Source of the DNA: Aphanomyces cochlioides
Lineage: Eukaryota; Oomycota; Saprolegniomycetes; Saprolegniales; Verrucalvaceae
Assembly: GCA_019828595.1 (NCBI GenBank)
Contig: JAHQRK010000007.1
Location: 1,054,001-1,118,000, forward strand
DNA: 64,000 nt
Direction: 5' to 3'
This document shows, piece after piece, positions 44,693-53,779 of this stretch (position 1 is its first letter; the number at the start of each line of letters is the position of its first letter). The translations under genes were made by a program, and so were the position numbers. The notes beneath the pieces were generated by a model. That model had not been told where the DNA came from and made no database searches. It was given only the letters and a program-made list of their open reading frames with translations.

Positions 44693-45592
44693 CAGAGGCC
44701 TTGTAAATATAAGCGTATAGTGGTACGTGAACTTTGGGACCAATTCTAGTGACCTCTAAGATATTATGTTATAAATTTTCACAAGAATGGTATTTTGGAG
44801 GGAAAGAGATTAGTGGCTGATAGAAGTCTATTCATATTTCGACATGGAGGATGATGAGCTCAAGATCGTGAAGACCCGGCGACGGTACAGCCTCGAGACT
44901 AAACGAAACGTTTTGCGTGCTCTGACAGAGCTCACGCAAAAAAAAGTCTCAGAGCTTAGCGGCATTTCACTTCGCACAGTACAAGGTTTCGTACGAGAAA
45001 AGAAGACAATACAAGAGTCTCTCTTAGCCAAAAGACGACAACACCTAGGAGCTCCAGGCCGAAAGGAAATCCTTCCTGGTGGCGATGTAAGTCAATATAA
45101 TAAACTTCATTTCATTGTTATATTAGGATTTATTGGACTACATGGTTGCAATGAGGGAAAAGAACTTTCCCTTGACGACTTACCATGTAGTTCAGCAAGT
45201 CAAAGCTCATCACCAGGAGTGGGTAAATGAATATTCTGCCTCAAAAGAGGATCCATACAAGTCTCTCTTTAATTTATGTAGGGACTTTGTTTACAGGCAC
45301 GGTTTTTCGCGCCGTAGAGCCTCAACAGCAAAAGCAATGACCACATTGCAGATGCTGGAGGTTCGAACGAAATTCCTTGACGAGTTTTGGGACGAACACG
45401 GCCATTTCGATGCCAGAGACGTCATTAATTGCGACGAAACTGGCATCTATTTCGATACTCCTCCGCGCTACATCCTTGCCCAAAGAGGTAGCGATGCCAG
45501 CATTACCCACGGGGACACTGCGAACATTGATAGGGGCGACTTGTCCAATCAAAATAGTGTACCACTATACGCTTATATTTACCAGGCCTCTG
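44693..45592. mobile_element. pogo-type transposon, internally deleted (900 bp)
   Basis: It begins CAGAGGCCT at 44693 and ends with the inverted AGGCCTCTG at 45592. The inverted repeats extend about 35 bp, including the shared core TATAAGCGTATAGTGGTAC. TA flanks both ends (44691-44692 and 45593-45594). The element encodes the N-terminal part of a CENP-B-HTH/DDE transposase, whose reading frame runs straight into the right inverted repeat, so the catalytic C-terminal half has been deleted. Confidence 0.9.
44844..45592 (+). pseudogene. pogo/CENP-B-type transposase, C-terminally truncated
   Basis: Two exons, 44844-45086 and 45127 onward, separated by a 40-nt GT...AG intron. The N-terminus has a helix-turn-helix (RRRYSLETKRNVLRAL, VSELSGISLRTVQGFV). 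The second exon has the CENP-B-type HTH region (NFPLTTYHVVQQVKAHHQEW, YRHGFSRRRAS), then the first catalytic Asp block NCDETGIYFDTPP. The second and third catalytic acids are missing because the rest is deleted; the frame continues through the right inverted repeat to a stop at 45636. It cannot be an active transposase, though it could still encode a DNA-binding fragment. Confidence 0.75.
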
Positions 45593-46361
45593 TAATGTAC
45601 TGCTGTACTCGTTCCAAAAAGATTGCGGCATGCTGATTTTAATATGGATTTTTGTATACTATTCCGATTTGAAGAATGACTTGTTTTTTGTATGTGGACT
45701 CTAAATTCTATATAGAATATTATTTACTCTTTGATCCTTGCCGACAGATCCGTAGCTTGTTGCCGCGAGTGCACGCCACGATGCCTTATTCTTGCGATTG
45801 CGTCTCGGTCATGTCGGTACTGGGTACTGGCTCAGTGCTTGAGCCGAAAGGGAGGATGCCATTCGAGCTATACTCGAACAGACGTTCAAAAAGCGTCGTC
45901 TCTCGCTGTCGCGCGAGTGGCGACGCCACCTAGAGGACAGTTGGGTGTCTTTTGGTCCACAAAGCGCACAGGAGGAGTGCTCTTGACTTGGACTACCATC
46001 ATAGTACGTTGGTCAGGAGTGAACAGGGATAATATGGTCTCACCGGAGGGTTTTGTTGTTGTCCAAGACTATCCAGGACCTGTCACCTGGATTATCTCCT
46101 CAACCATGAAGCATTTTTTCACTCAAAAAGTACCAAAATAACAAGCAAAAAACGCTCTATTTATCTGTCCAATCAGATTCTAATAACGATGAGTTTTGGC
46201 GAAATACCACCAGTTAGACGACACATGCCGCAATCATTTAGGAACGGAGTACATGTAGTATTGTCTGATTTACTCAAAATTTCCGAACTTGGCTGAAATC
46301 GATCAAACTTTGAATCAATCACCAAATCGAACCAGCCAATCAGCGTCCAGAGTTTGTTTAA

Positions 46362-46600
46362 ACACACGCAAAACACACCAACACACACACACACACTAAT
46401 TCATGTACCTTCCGATTATACTTGAATTCACTATTGCCCGATTGATCACACAAATTTCGTCGATTTTGATCAAAACTGTAAATTTGGACGAAAAAGACAA
46501 TATCTATTTTTCCAAATCTATTTGAAATCTAAAGCCAATCAAAATCGAGTATTTGTCTTCTTGACAAAAAAACACACACACACAAAACACACATTCAAAA
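46362..46600. repeat. two CA-rich microsatellite tracts in a diverged tandem repeat
   Basis: A (CA)n-type tract at about 46362-46397 and another at about 46572-46592. The sequence after each is similar (CTTGAATTCACTATT near 46421 and CTTGAACTCACTATT near 46633), so a unit of roughly 200 bp appears to be duplicated and diverged. Confidence 0.6.
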
Positions 46601-46680
46601 CTTTACTTTATTGAATATACTTTCATATTACACTTGAACTCACTATTCCTGAATAGTATTTGAGAATATTTGAATTTTTA

Positions 46681-47235
46681 GGGCGGGTCTGGATGCCATC
46701 AAAAATGGCATAAAAATGCCAAAAAATGCCATAATTCGAAATATGTCATAATTTTCAATTATGCCACCTTCTCAAAGAATTTTTTTGTCACAATTTTCTG
46801 GAGTTTTGGCCAAATTATGCCATAAAAAAATGGACCAAATTGGTCTATTTTTTATGACATATTTTCGTCATGAACGCACTGATCGAGTCAAGCATGAGAT
46901 TCAGCTAGTCATCTCTACAAAAATACACGCACACACTATATATTATCACTGTTGCATGTTCTAACACTCTGAGAAGCGACTGTGATCGAGCCTTGCTCAT
47001 CTCTGGCTCATTTCAAAGTTTCCGGTAGGAAGTGACTGACACAGCAGTATGGCAACAATCGTCTGTACTGGTAATGTTAAAGTTTCTTGTGGGCCACAAT
47101 TTGTAGCATCCAGACAAATAACAAATTCTCCAACTATTCCATTTTAAATTGTGAATTTGGGACTTTGGAAAATTTTTGCAAAATGTCATTTCAGTTTTAT
47201 GGAATAAAATTTTTTATGGGCATCCAGACCAGCCC
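46681..47235. mobile_element. Harbinger-like MITE (555 bp)
   Basis: It opens with GGGCGGGTCTGGATGCC at 46681 and closes with the inverted GGCATCCAGACCAGCCC at 47235 (one mismatch in the outer 17 bp). Both ends are flanked by TTA (46678-46680 and 47236-47238), the 3-bp target duplication of PIF/Harbinger elements. The interior is AT-rich with several ATGCCAT/ATGGCAT words and no coding capacity. It sits inside the second unit of the diverged repeat described at 46362-46600. Confidence 0.8.
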
Positions 47236-47238
47236 TTA

Positions 47239-48054
47239 GTTGAAAATACAAATTTCAGTGAAAAAGACAATACACTGTATTGTCGTTTGGGTCCAAAACT
47301 GGAGTTTTGAGATGTTTCGAAAATGTTTCAATTAATTGACGCATACACTATTTAAGGTTTACGCAAGCATTTTCTTAATCATGAACGTTAAATAGTGTAA
47401 TTTCAAACGTTTTAAATGTTTGAAAAACATGTTGGAAGCATTCAATTTCATTTCATTTGAAGTTTGTATTGCGTCATTTTTGCGTCAAAATGGCTGCGTC
47501 GATATTTTCTTTGCAAGATTCCAGTTTTTTTCTAGACACAATACATGTATTAAATTCACTTACAGAGCAGATTGAGGCACTCTTAAGACTTATCAATTTG
47601 AAAAATATATCAATTAAACAGGCTTAGGTAACGAGCTTCCTCGTGGTTGTTTATGCATTTGTCATGTGGGTCCCCGACTGTTAAGACCACGCCTTGACAA
47701 CACTTGCGGCAAGTTCTCTGTGCAATCGCCCAACGGGCGATTTTTCTCTCATTCCTCTGTGGCATTGCCCCGTCGTCTGACACTGACCATATCCATTGAA
47801 CTTCAATATCTTTCACCTGAGCTGCGAGCACGTCGTCATCTCAACGTGCATGTTGACCCTGTTTATGTTGCTCGAGCTCTACATCTCACTACGCACTTCC
47901 TCAAAGCCTCCCCGAAAAAACTTGGAATCTCGTAATCCTATTGGATTTGTTCCCATGAAGTAATAATTCCATTTGATTGGTCAAAATATTGATATTTTGA
48001 AGCCAATCAACGATTCCTACAACTTTTTGCAACCAGTTTGACATTTATCAAGTG
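47239..48054. other. intergenic, upstream of the metal-sensor-like gene
   Basis: AT-rich. Opposed frames at 47610-47935 lack recognisable motifs. An inverted CCAAT pair (ATTGGTCAAAATA / AGCCAATCAA) lies at about 47976-48010, 45-80 bp before the ATG, and could be a promoter element. Confidence 0.4.
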
Positions 48055-49701
48055 ATGGCCCCAGCGAGAAAGACCTGCACGGAGGTCGGCTGCAATAAAC
48101 AAGCGGCCAGCGGTGGTCTCTGTGTCTCTCACGGCGGTGGCAAGCTTTGTCAATACGAAGGATGCACCAAAGGCTACCAGCGCGGTGGTTTCTGCCGTAA
48201 GCACGGCGGTGGCTCGAGATGCACAATGCCGTTTTGCAACAAAGTCGATGCTGGACGAGGTCTCTGTCGCTCCCATGGTGGTGGCAAGCGATGCAAAGCG
48301 CCAGAGTGTACAAAAGCTGACGTTGGTGGTGGGTTTTGCACGGCGCATGGTGGTGGCAAACGCTGTGGATTCCCACTTTGCAAGAAGAACAGCCAAGGCG
48401 GTGGGTATTGTCGAGCCCATGGAGGCGGACGGCGGTGTTCAGAGCCTGGATGTATCAAGATGGGCAAAGGGTCAACTGGAAAATGTCCCCAACACGGTGG
48501 TGCTCAAGTTTGCAAGACACCCAACTGCAGGAAAATCGCCCGAAATGCTCAAGGCTACTGCCGTGACCATGGTGATGTTGAAGACGTGATTCTCTCTGAC
48601 ACAAGTTACTCCACGTCTCCACGACCACGCGCCATGTCCATGTTGACAATGGCTATGTCCATGGAGCCGTCTCTTTCGTTCAATTACCGTCGTCTATTGA
48701 TCCAAGCTCAGCTTCATGGACCGTGGACTGAATCCCGCGTGCTGTCCGTTTTGAAAGCCGAGGCTGGCGTTCGAAGCGTCCACATCTTGGGCTATAGGCC
48801 AAGTCTCTCTAGGCTTCCCAAAACAAGCGTCTGCTTCGTCGTAAGGGGAGATTTGAAAGCTTCGAGCTTGATATCAGCCCTTGATGGTCTTCATATCCCG
48901 TCCGTGCTCTTGGAAGACAATGCCGTGGACGACGTCAACATCGCAGTAGAGACAACCCTCGCCGTGAATGGTATGATGTGCATGGAAAGCTGCGGCAATC
49001 GAGTCCTTCGCGCCGTTCAGAAGAGTCCTTTGGTGCAGCAGGTTTGTCTTGTCATTGTTCATCATCAGCTCAATTCGGGTTCGTAGGCGCATCTCGACTT
49101 TGAAGCGGCCCAACTAGTTGTCGCAAGTGGCAATATTTCAATGCACGCTCTCATTTCAACCATTCAAGCTGTCGGTTTTGAAGCCAACGTCGTCTCGACC
49201 CGTCCTTTTCCCAATCAACTGCGATTTGAAGTTCACCCCGTGTCCAAGAAGCAGCTCACGGCTGAAGCTGTCAAGCTTCTCAGTAAGGCGTTGTCCCATG
49301 TCGAAGGCGTCGAAGATATTCTGTTCATCGCAGAGTCGGCGGAATTGGTCGCGAGTGGATTCTTCGATGAAAACGAAATTGTTCTCGTGGCTGCGACCAT
49401 GAATGTCACGTTGCTTGCATCGCCAACAAGACAAGAGACTGCCGAGACTCAACTTCCACTTGCGACGGCTGATGTGTTCACCACAGAGAGCACGCTGCAC
49501 GACTGCGGTTTTTCCTCCGCTGAAACAAGCGAATGCATGAAGTATCGCACTGTCATGGCTCACACTGCGGCGCTTGCAGTTGGATGGGCTGTTCCTGGCT
49601 GTGGCATGGCGTTTGGTTTTGAATGTTCCTGTGGCAATTCTTGCAAATGCCCAGGCTGCCCCAAGCACAACCCTGGCAATCGAACGTCCATGACGAACTA
49701 G
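48055..49701 (+). CDS. Cys/His-repeat protein with HMA-like metal-binding domains
   Basis: Two exons, 48055-49041 and 49087-49701 (45-nt phase-0 intron), 533 residues. Residues about 7-180 are seven repeats of the type C-x4-C-x(6-9)-G-x-C-x2-HGG, the zinc-binding repeat known from plant WRKY19-like and oomycete proteins. The next ~300 residues look like two or three ferredoxin-like (HMA-type) folds. The second has GMMCMESCGNRVLRAV, matching the metal-site helix of copper chaperones but with C-x3-C instead of C-x2-C. The C-terminus carries CSCGNSCKCPGCPKH, like the Cys-cluster tail of fungal copper-responsive factors. I infer a nuclear or cytosolic metal (copper?) sensor or regulator. It ends 138 bp before the first UBL-RING gene, on the same strand. 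Confidence 0.8.
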
Positions 49702-49839
49702 AGGCACTCGTCACGATCGTTCCGTTGACAAGAATCCCCTCCAACCGCTTGGCTCCTTTCTGTTCCCTGGGACAAGGACAGAGGTTGAAACTTCATTGGG
49801 GCGTCAACTCCCTGCTTTCATTTCCGAATTGTTGCTTGT

Positions 49840-50958
49840 ATGGCTGCTGCTACGGTTTGTTCCAACAAGATGGCGGTGGTGTGGGTCAACCCAACGACAA
49901 ACGAAGCAGGCGGCGTGGTCTTCCTCTCTGCAAGTGAACTCAATCAAGCCTCTAGTGTCGACTGCCTGGAGAACCACCTCAAGTCAAAGCTTCCGCTGCC
50001 CTCTCGAAGCAAGAGCTCCCTGAAGATGCACGGCCAACAATTGAAATGTCAAGACATCAGCTCGTACTTGCCACTGCTGCGCACGGACATTCCCCGTTTT
50101 GTGCTGTCGACTCGGACGCTGCCACTTCTCATTTCGCCTCCCTCTGGACAAACTGTCACTGTTTGGGTGAACCCAGCCCGGACTTTTGAGCACATGAAGC
50201 ACGAAATCAGCGCTGCTCTTGGCGTTCCTCCATCGGATCAACGACTGCTCTGCAATGGACGTGAGCTCCGGGGCCATCGTTCGATTGAGTCTGCTGGCTT
50301 GAAACCCTACTCGACAGTTCAGTTGGCCATGCGCCTTTTGGGTGGCGGCGGAGGCATGACGAAGCACTTGCGAGCGTACAAATTTGCCAACCTGACGCGT
50401 GACGACCTCCTAGTGCAGGTCCCTTTGACAACTGACGGCCCCGACTGGCTTACTGTGGAATGTGGATTGAGCATTGAAAGCGTTTGCAATAATGCCGACT
50501 GCGTCGCGTTCAACAAAGAAGTCATTTCACCGCAACACTTTGACGCGTTTAATCTCACGGCGCACAAAGTTGTCTGCCCCATGTGCTCATTTCAATGCAT
50601 TCCCCGCACGTGTGGCTTTTACGAATGCAAGTGGCGCTTTGAAGGCGTGCTCCATGGCTCTGGCATGCATTTCAGCAGCGAATGGACCGACGTCAGCAAT
50701 GACATGTATCACGTGTTTGATTGCTCGGAGGCGACGATGGTCAAGTGGCTGACTTTGGTCGTGTCTGTGCGTCCTCTGGATGTTGAAGAGTGTCCTGTTT
50801 GCTTTGAGCCTCTCTGCGAGGATATCCAACGCCTCGCTCCTCTGCCATGCAAGCATCCCGTGCACCGGTCGTGTATGGACGAATGGGATGTGATTTGCAA
50901 GATGCAAAATCAAAACCCAACCACGTGCCCTACCTGCCGCGCTCCTGTTTCAAGCTAA
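49840..50958 (+). CDS. ubiquitin-like/Cys-module/RING-H2 protein, copy 1
   Basis: 372 residues, single exon, ATG at 49840; an ATG at 49870 is an alternative. Order: an N-terminal domain with VWVNPTTNEAGG and SSYLPLLRT; a ubiquitin-like fold (about 95-168: HMKHEISAALGVPPSDQRLLCNGREL) ending in MRLLGGGGG; a Cys-rich module (ECGLSIESVCNNADCVAF, CPMC, TCGFYECKWRFEGV); and a C-terminal RING-H2 (CPVCFEPL, LPCKHPVHRSC, CPTCRAPV). RING-H2 fingers usually recruit E2 enzymes, so this is a likely E3 ubiquitin ligase. The internal ubiquitin-like domain with Gly-Gly in mid-chain is unusual. It could be cleaved by a deubiquitinase or act as an intramolecular mimic. Same layout as five copies downstream. 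Confidence 0.85.
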   Translation: MAAATVCSNKMAVVWVNPTTNEAGGVVFLSASELNQASSVDCLENHLKSKLPLPSRSKSSLKMHGQQLKCQDISSYLPLLRTDIPRFVLSTRTLPLLISPPSGQTVTVWVNPARTFEHMKHEISAALGVPPSDQRLLCNGRELRGHRSIESAGLKPYSTVQLAMRLLGGGGGMTKHLRAYKFANLTRDDLLVQVPLTTDGPDWLTVECGLSIESVCNNADCVAFNKEVISPQHFDAFNLTAHKVVCPMCSFQCIPRTCGFYECKWRFEGVLHGSGMHFSSEWTDVSNDMYHVFDCSEATMVKWLTLVVSVRPLDVEECPVCFEPLCEDIQRLAPLPCKHPVHRSCMDEWDVICKMQNQNPTTCPTCRAPVSS

Positions 50959-52079
50959 GCGAGGAGCTAGTCGACTGTCATGGAGCTCGTTTGTATTGCC
51001 TAAGTTCGTAGTATAGCAGCAGTCGTTTCAATGTTCATGGCTCCAAACTTTTGGCAAAGGACGGTGCTTGAGTACAATCAAAGTGGCGAAAGAATGGTTC
51101 AAAGAGATGGAAGGCCTGCCTGCCTGCTGCTGAGCGGCAAGGGAGAGTCGAGCTGGAAGAGTATTGTACTTGATGCGTCAAGGGGGATTCTTGTGTTGTT
51201 GGTGTCATGAGTTGTGGGAGTTTGATTTGCATTTCGAGTGAAGAGTAGTCAACCTTACTCCATGATGGGGGAAAGCGCGCGTGAGCAGTGGCCCACTAGC
51301 GCGTTGCGCTCAGACGTGGCTGGTTTGCTCCCTCGTACAGCGGCGGGTTCAGCCAAGCTCGCTTGATGCATGAGTTGATGGCTTGTTGATGGGCTGATGT
51401 TGTTGATTTGAGCGCCCCAACGACTCTTTCCGAGATGAACTTGATGTGAAAAGACACTGTAGACACCATGCACTGGAGCTTGGCGAGTTGGGCTGGACGT
51501 CGCGGGCGTTCCTGTCCAAAAAGTCACGCAATCGTAAACCTTACTTGATAGAAAGCATCAAGTAAGGTTTAGTGGTTGACAAGGGGCGGAGCAAGATGGA
51601 GCTTTTGATTTTGCTTTGCCCATTGCTGCATACACGAGGCAGAGTGCTCGCACGCTTGCCAGACGCCCCCCCCTGACTAACTGGCTTTGTATCTTCCCCT
51701 TTTGCGGCAAGAATCAAGATCTCATGGCGCCGTTCGTCCAACCCCTCACCTTCACACCCTTCATGTTTGGAGACGCTGCATGACTTGCAACTTGCGAGAG
51801 TTCACAAACCTTTCTGAGGGGGATCTCGGGGGAAGAGGGGCGTCAGGGGAAGGGGTGCATGGGGGGAGATGAGGGTGAACTAGGGAGGGGCTCCTTCTCG
51901 TCGTCGGGCGGACCTGAACTCGTAGCGCATCAATAAACGACAAGAAAGGAAACTACTGCTCAACACTTCCCGAGAATTTAGCCTCCGTTTTCTCATGAGA
52001 CTGTTCAACCTCCTAGTGCATCAGGCAGTTAGTTGAGGGGAGGCAACACGCAACTGTCATTTTGGAATTCTTGTTGCTC
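50959..52079. other. spacer in the UBL-RING array, with an inverted gene fragment
   Basis: No complete gene. The only recognised content is the inverted remnant at 51535-51670 (separate entry). Frames at 51255-51527 and 51687-51943 show no motif. Confidence 0.5.
51535..51670 (-). pseudogene. inverted 3'-end fragment of a UBL-RING copy
   Basis: Read on the minus strand, this matches the 3' end and flank of the copy at 52080-53005 (about 52868-53020): GAGCACTCTGCC, then AATGGGCAA, GCAAAATCAAAAG, CTTGCTCCGCCCC, and CAACCACTAA followed by CCTTACTTGATGCTTT. Parts are missing between the blocks. Its left end forms a perfect 15-bp inverted repeat with a 7-nt loop (arms 51535-51549 and 51557-51571), as at a fold-back breakpoint. 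Confidence 0.75.
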
Positions 52080-53005
52080 ATGGTTGCTGTTGACAACAAG
52101 ATGGCGGTCGTGTGGCTCGACCCGACGACAAACGAGGCCGGCGGGACGATCTTCCTCTCTGGAGACGAAATCCACAGCATTACAACAGTCTCAGGACTCG
52201 AGCGCCATTTGACGTCAAGACTGAATCTGCCTCGACGAAGCAAGAGCTCGTTGACAATGTATGGCCAGCGATTGAAAGCGGGGGGGGTCAGCTCATACCT
52301 GCCACTCCTGCGCACGAACATCCCCCGCTTTGTGCTTTGGACTCGCACGCTACCGCTCCTCATCGTGCCTCCTTCTGGCAAGTCTGCTGTCGTGTGGGTG
52401 AGCCCCGCTCGGGATGTGGCGCACTTGAAACTCCAAGTCGAGGCCATGCTCGGTATTCAGCCGTCGCATCAACGACTTGTCTTCAATGGCCGCGAGCTTC
52501 GCAGCAAGAAGAGCATTGCTTCAACTGGGATTCAAGCCTACTCGGCCGTGCGGCTTAAGATGCGACTCCGCGGCGGGGGCGGCGGTCTTTCAAAGCCAAA
52601 GCAATCGTACGACTTTGCCCGTTCACTCCCATCACTTGCGGCTTTCGCCAGAGCAAATGGCGCTTTGAGGGCGTGCGCTATGGCTCTGGTATGCACATGA
52701 GCAGTCAGTGGACTCAAGTGAGCAATGGAAAGTATCACGTCTTTGATGCATCCAAGGGAAAGACTGTACAATGGTTATCTCTCGTCGTGTCTGTGCGTCC
52801 TCTCGATGCGAAGGAGTGTCCCGTGTGCTTTGAACCACTCGCTGATCATGCCAACGGCCTTGAATCTCTCCCGTGTGAGCACTCTGCCCACGCCAAGTGC
52901 TTGCAGTAATGGGCAATCATTTGCAAGTTGCAAAATCAAAAGCAAACCACGTGTCCTTCTTGCTCCGCCCCATGCCCGACATGCCGTCCCCCTGCCAACC
53001 ACTAA
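52080..53005 (+). pseudogene. ubiquitin-like/Cys-module/RING protein, copy 2 (broken)
   Basis: The ATG at 52080 gives an N-terminus close to copy 1 (MAVVWLDPTTNEAGG, SSYLPLLRT) and an intact ubiquitin-like fold ending in LKMRLRGGGGG. After QSYDFA about 55 codons of the Cys-rich module are deleted and the frame is lost (near 52625-52650). The rest continues in another frame: KWRFEGVRYGSGMH, CPVCFEPL, LPCEHSAHAKC. An in-frame TAA (52907-52909) then falls in the RING before CPSCSAPCPTC. Without the module and a full RING it cannot act as copy 1 does, though a truncated ubiquitin-like protein could be produced. Confidence 0.8.
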
Positions 53006-53163
53006 TCCTTACTTGATGCTTTGTATATGACTCTGTTGGAATCGTCCGAGTTTGATTGCGCTTTCCTTGGTGTCGAGAATAGATGCGTGAATGTCTGGCT
53101 TGGAGGACAGGAATGACCGCAACGCCAAGCAATCTTGAAAGGGCCAATATAACGTGGTACTAA

Positions 53164-53776
53164 GAGCATCTCCAGCAGTCTCTGAATCTGAAACTGAATT
53201 TTACCTGAGATCCAGGGGCAAGAGTTGCACAGAAAACTGAGTTTGAGTTTCAGTGTCGATATTTTCACAGCAGTCTCAGAATTTAAAGCTCAGAAACCTC
53301 TAATTTTAAATACTATATTAATTTATGCAATGACATGTTCACCTGTAATGCAGCCAGAACAGAGCCAGCAGCTGGCTGGCGCTCCAAGTTGCGAGGGTTC
53401 TTGCGTCCTGCGCCATGAAGAGTCAGGAGATGATGAAGATATGCGTAATGTTATAAAACTAGGTCATCAAGAGAGTGACGGCAAGGTGCAGCTCTCTTTC
53501 CATCCATGCCAATAAAACGTGAATATCTAGTATTTTGTATACCATAATAAGTCTGAATATGAAACTAAAGTCAGTGCCTCTGAGTTTTGGTCCCAAAACC
53601 CTGACTTTTTGGCTCAAAACTCAGTGGCAGCGCTCGAAACTCAGTGTCACGTTGTCCTGAGAACCAGTTTCAGAGTCAAAACCAGAGACTGCTGGAGGTG
53701 TTTTCCCTGAAATTATCCACTGGAATCAGAAAAAAGTCAATTTCAGAGAAGGATTCAGAGACTGCTGGAGATGCTC
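53164..53776. mobile_element. Harbinger-like MITE nested in the gypsy integrase (613 bp)
   Basis: It starts GAGCATCTCCAGCAGTCTCT at 53164 and ends with the inverted repeat of the same about 25 bp at 53776. TAA flanks both sides (53161-53163 and 53777-53779). Removing the element and one TAA restores a continuous integrase frame on the minus strand (ERPK-L-VPRYIGPFK), so the insertion site is a Leu codon of the retrotransposon. The 3-bp TAA duplication points to PIF/Harbinger. The interior is non-coding apart from an unsupported 96-residue frame. Confidence 0.9.
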
Positions 53777-53779
53777 TAA

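Noticed and set aside
46362..46600. short repeats considered as a CRISPR-like array
   Set aside because: They are simple CA microsatellites without regular spacers, in a clearly eukaryotic context.
52868..53150. search for a 3' LTR of the gypsy element left of its integrase
   Set aside because: No match to the candidate 5' LTR at 58619-58865 was seen. The sequence there is the 3' end and flank of UBL-RING copy 2.
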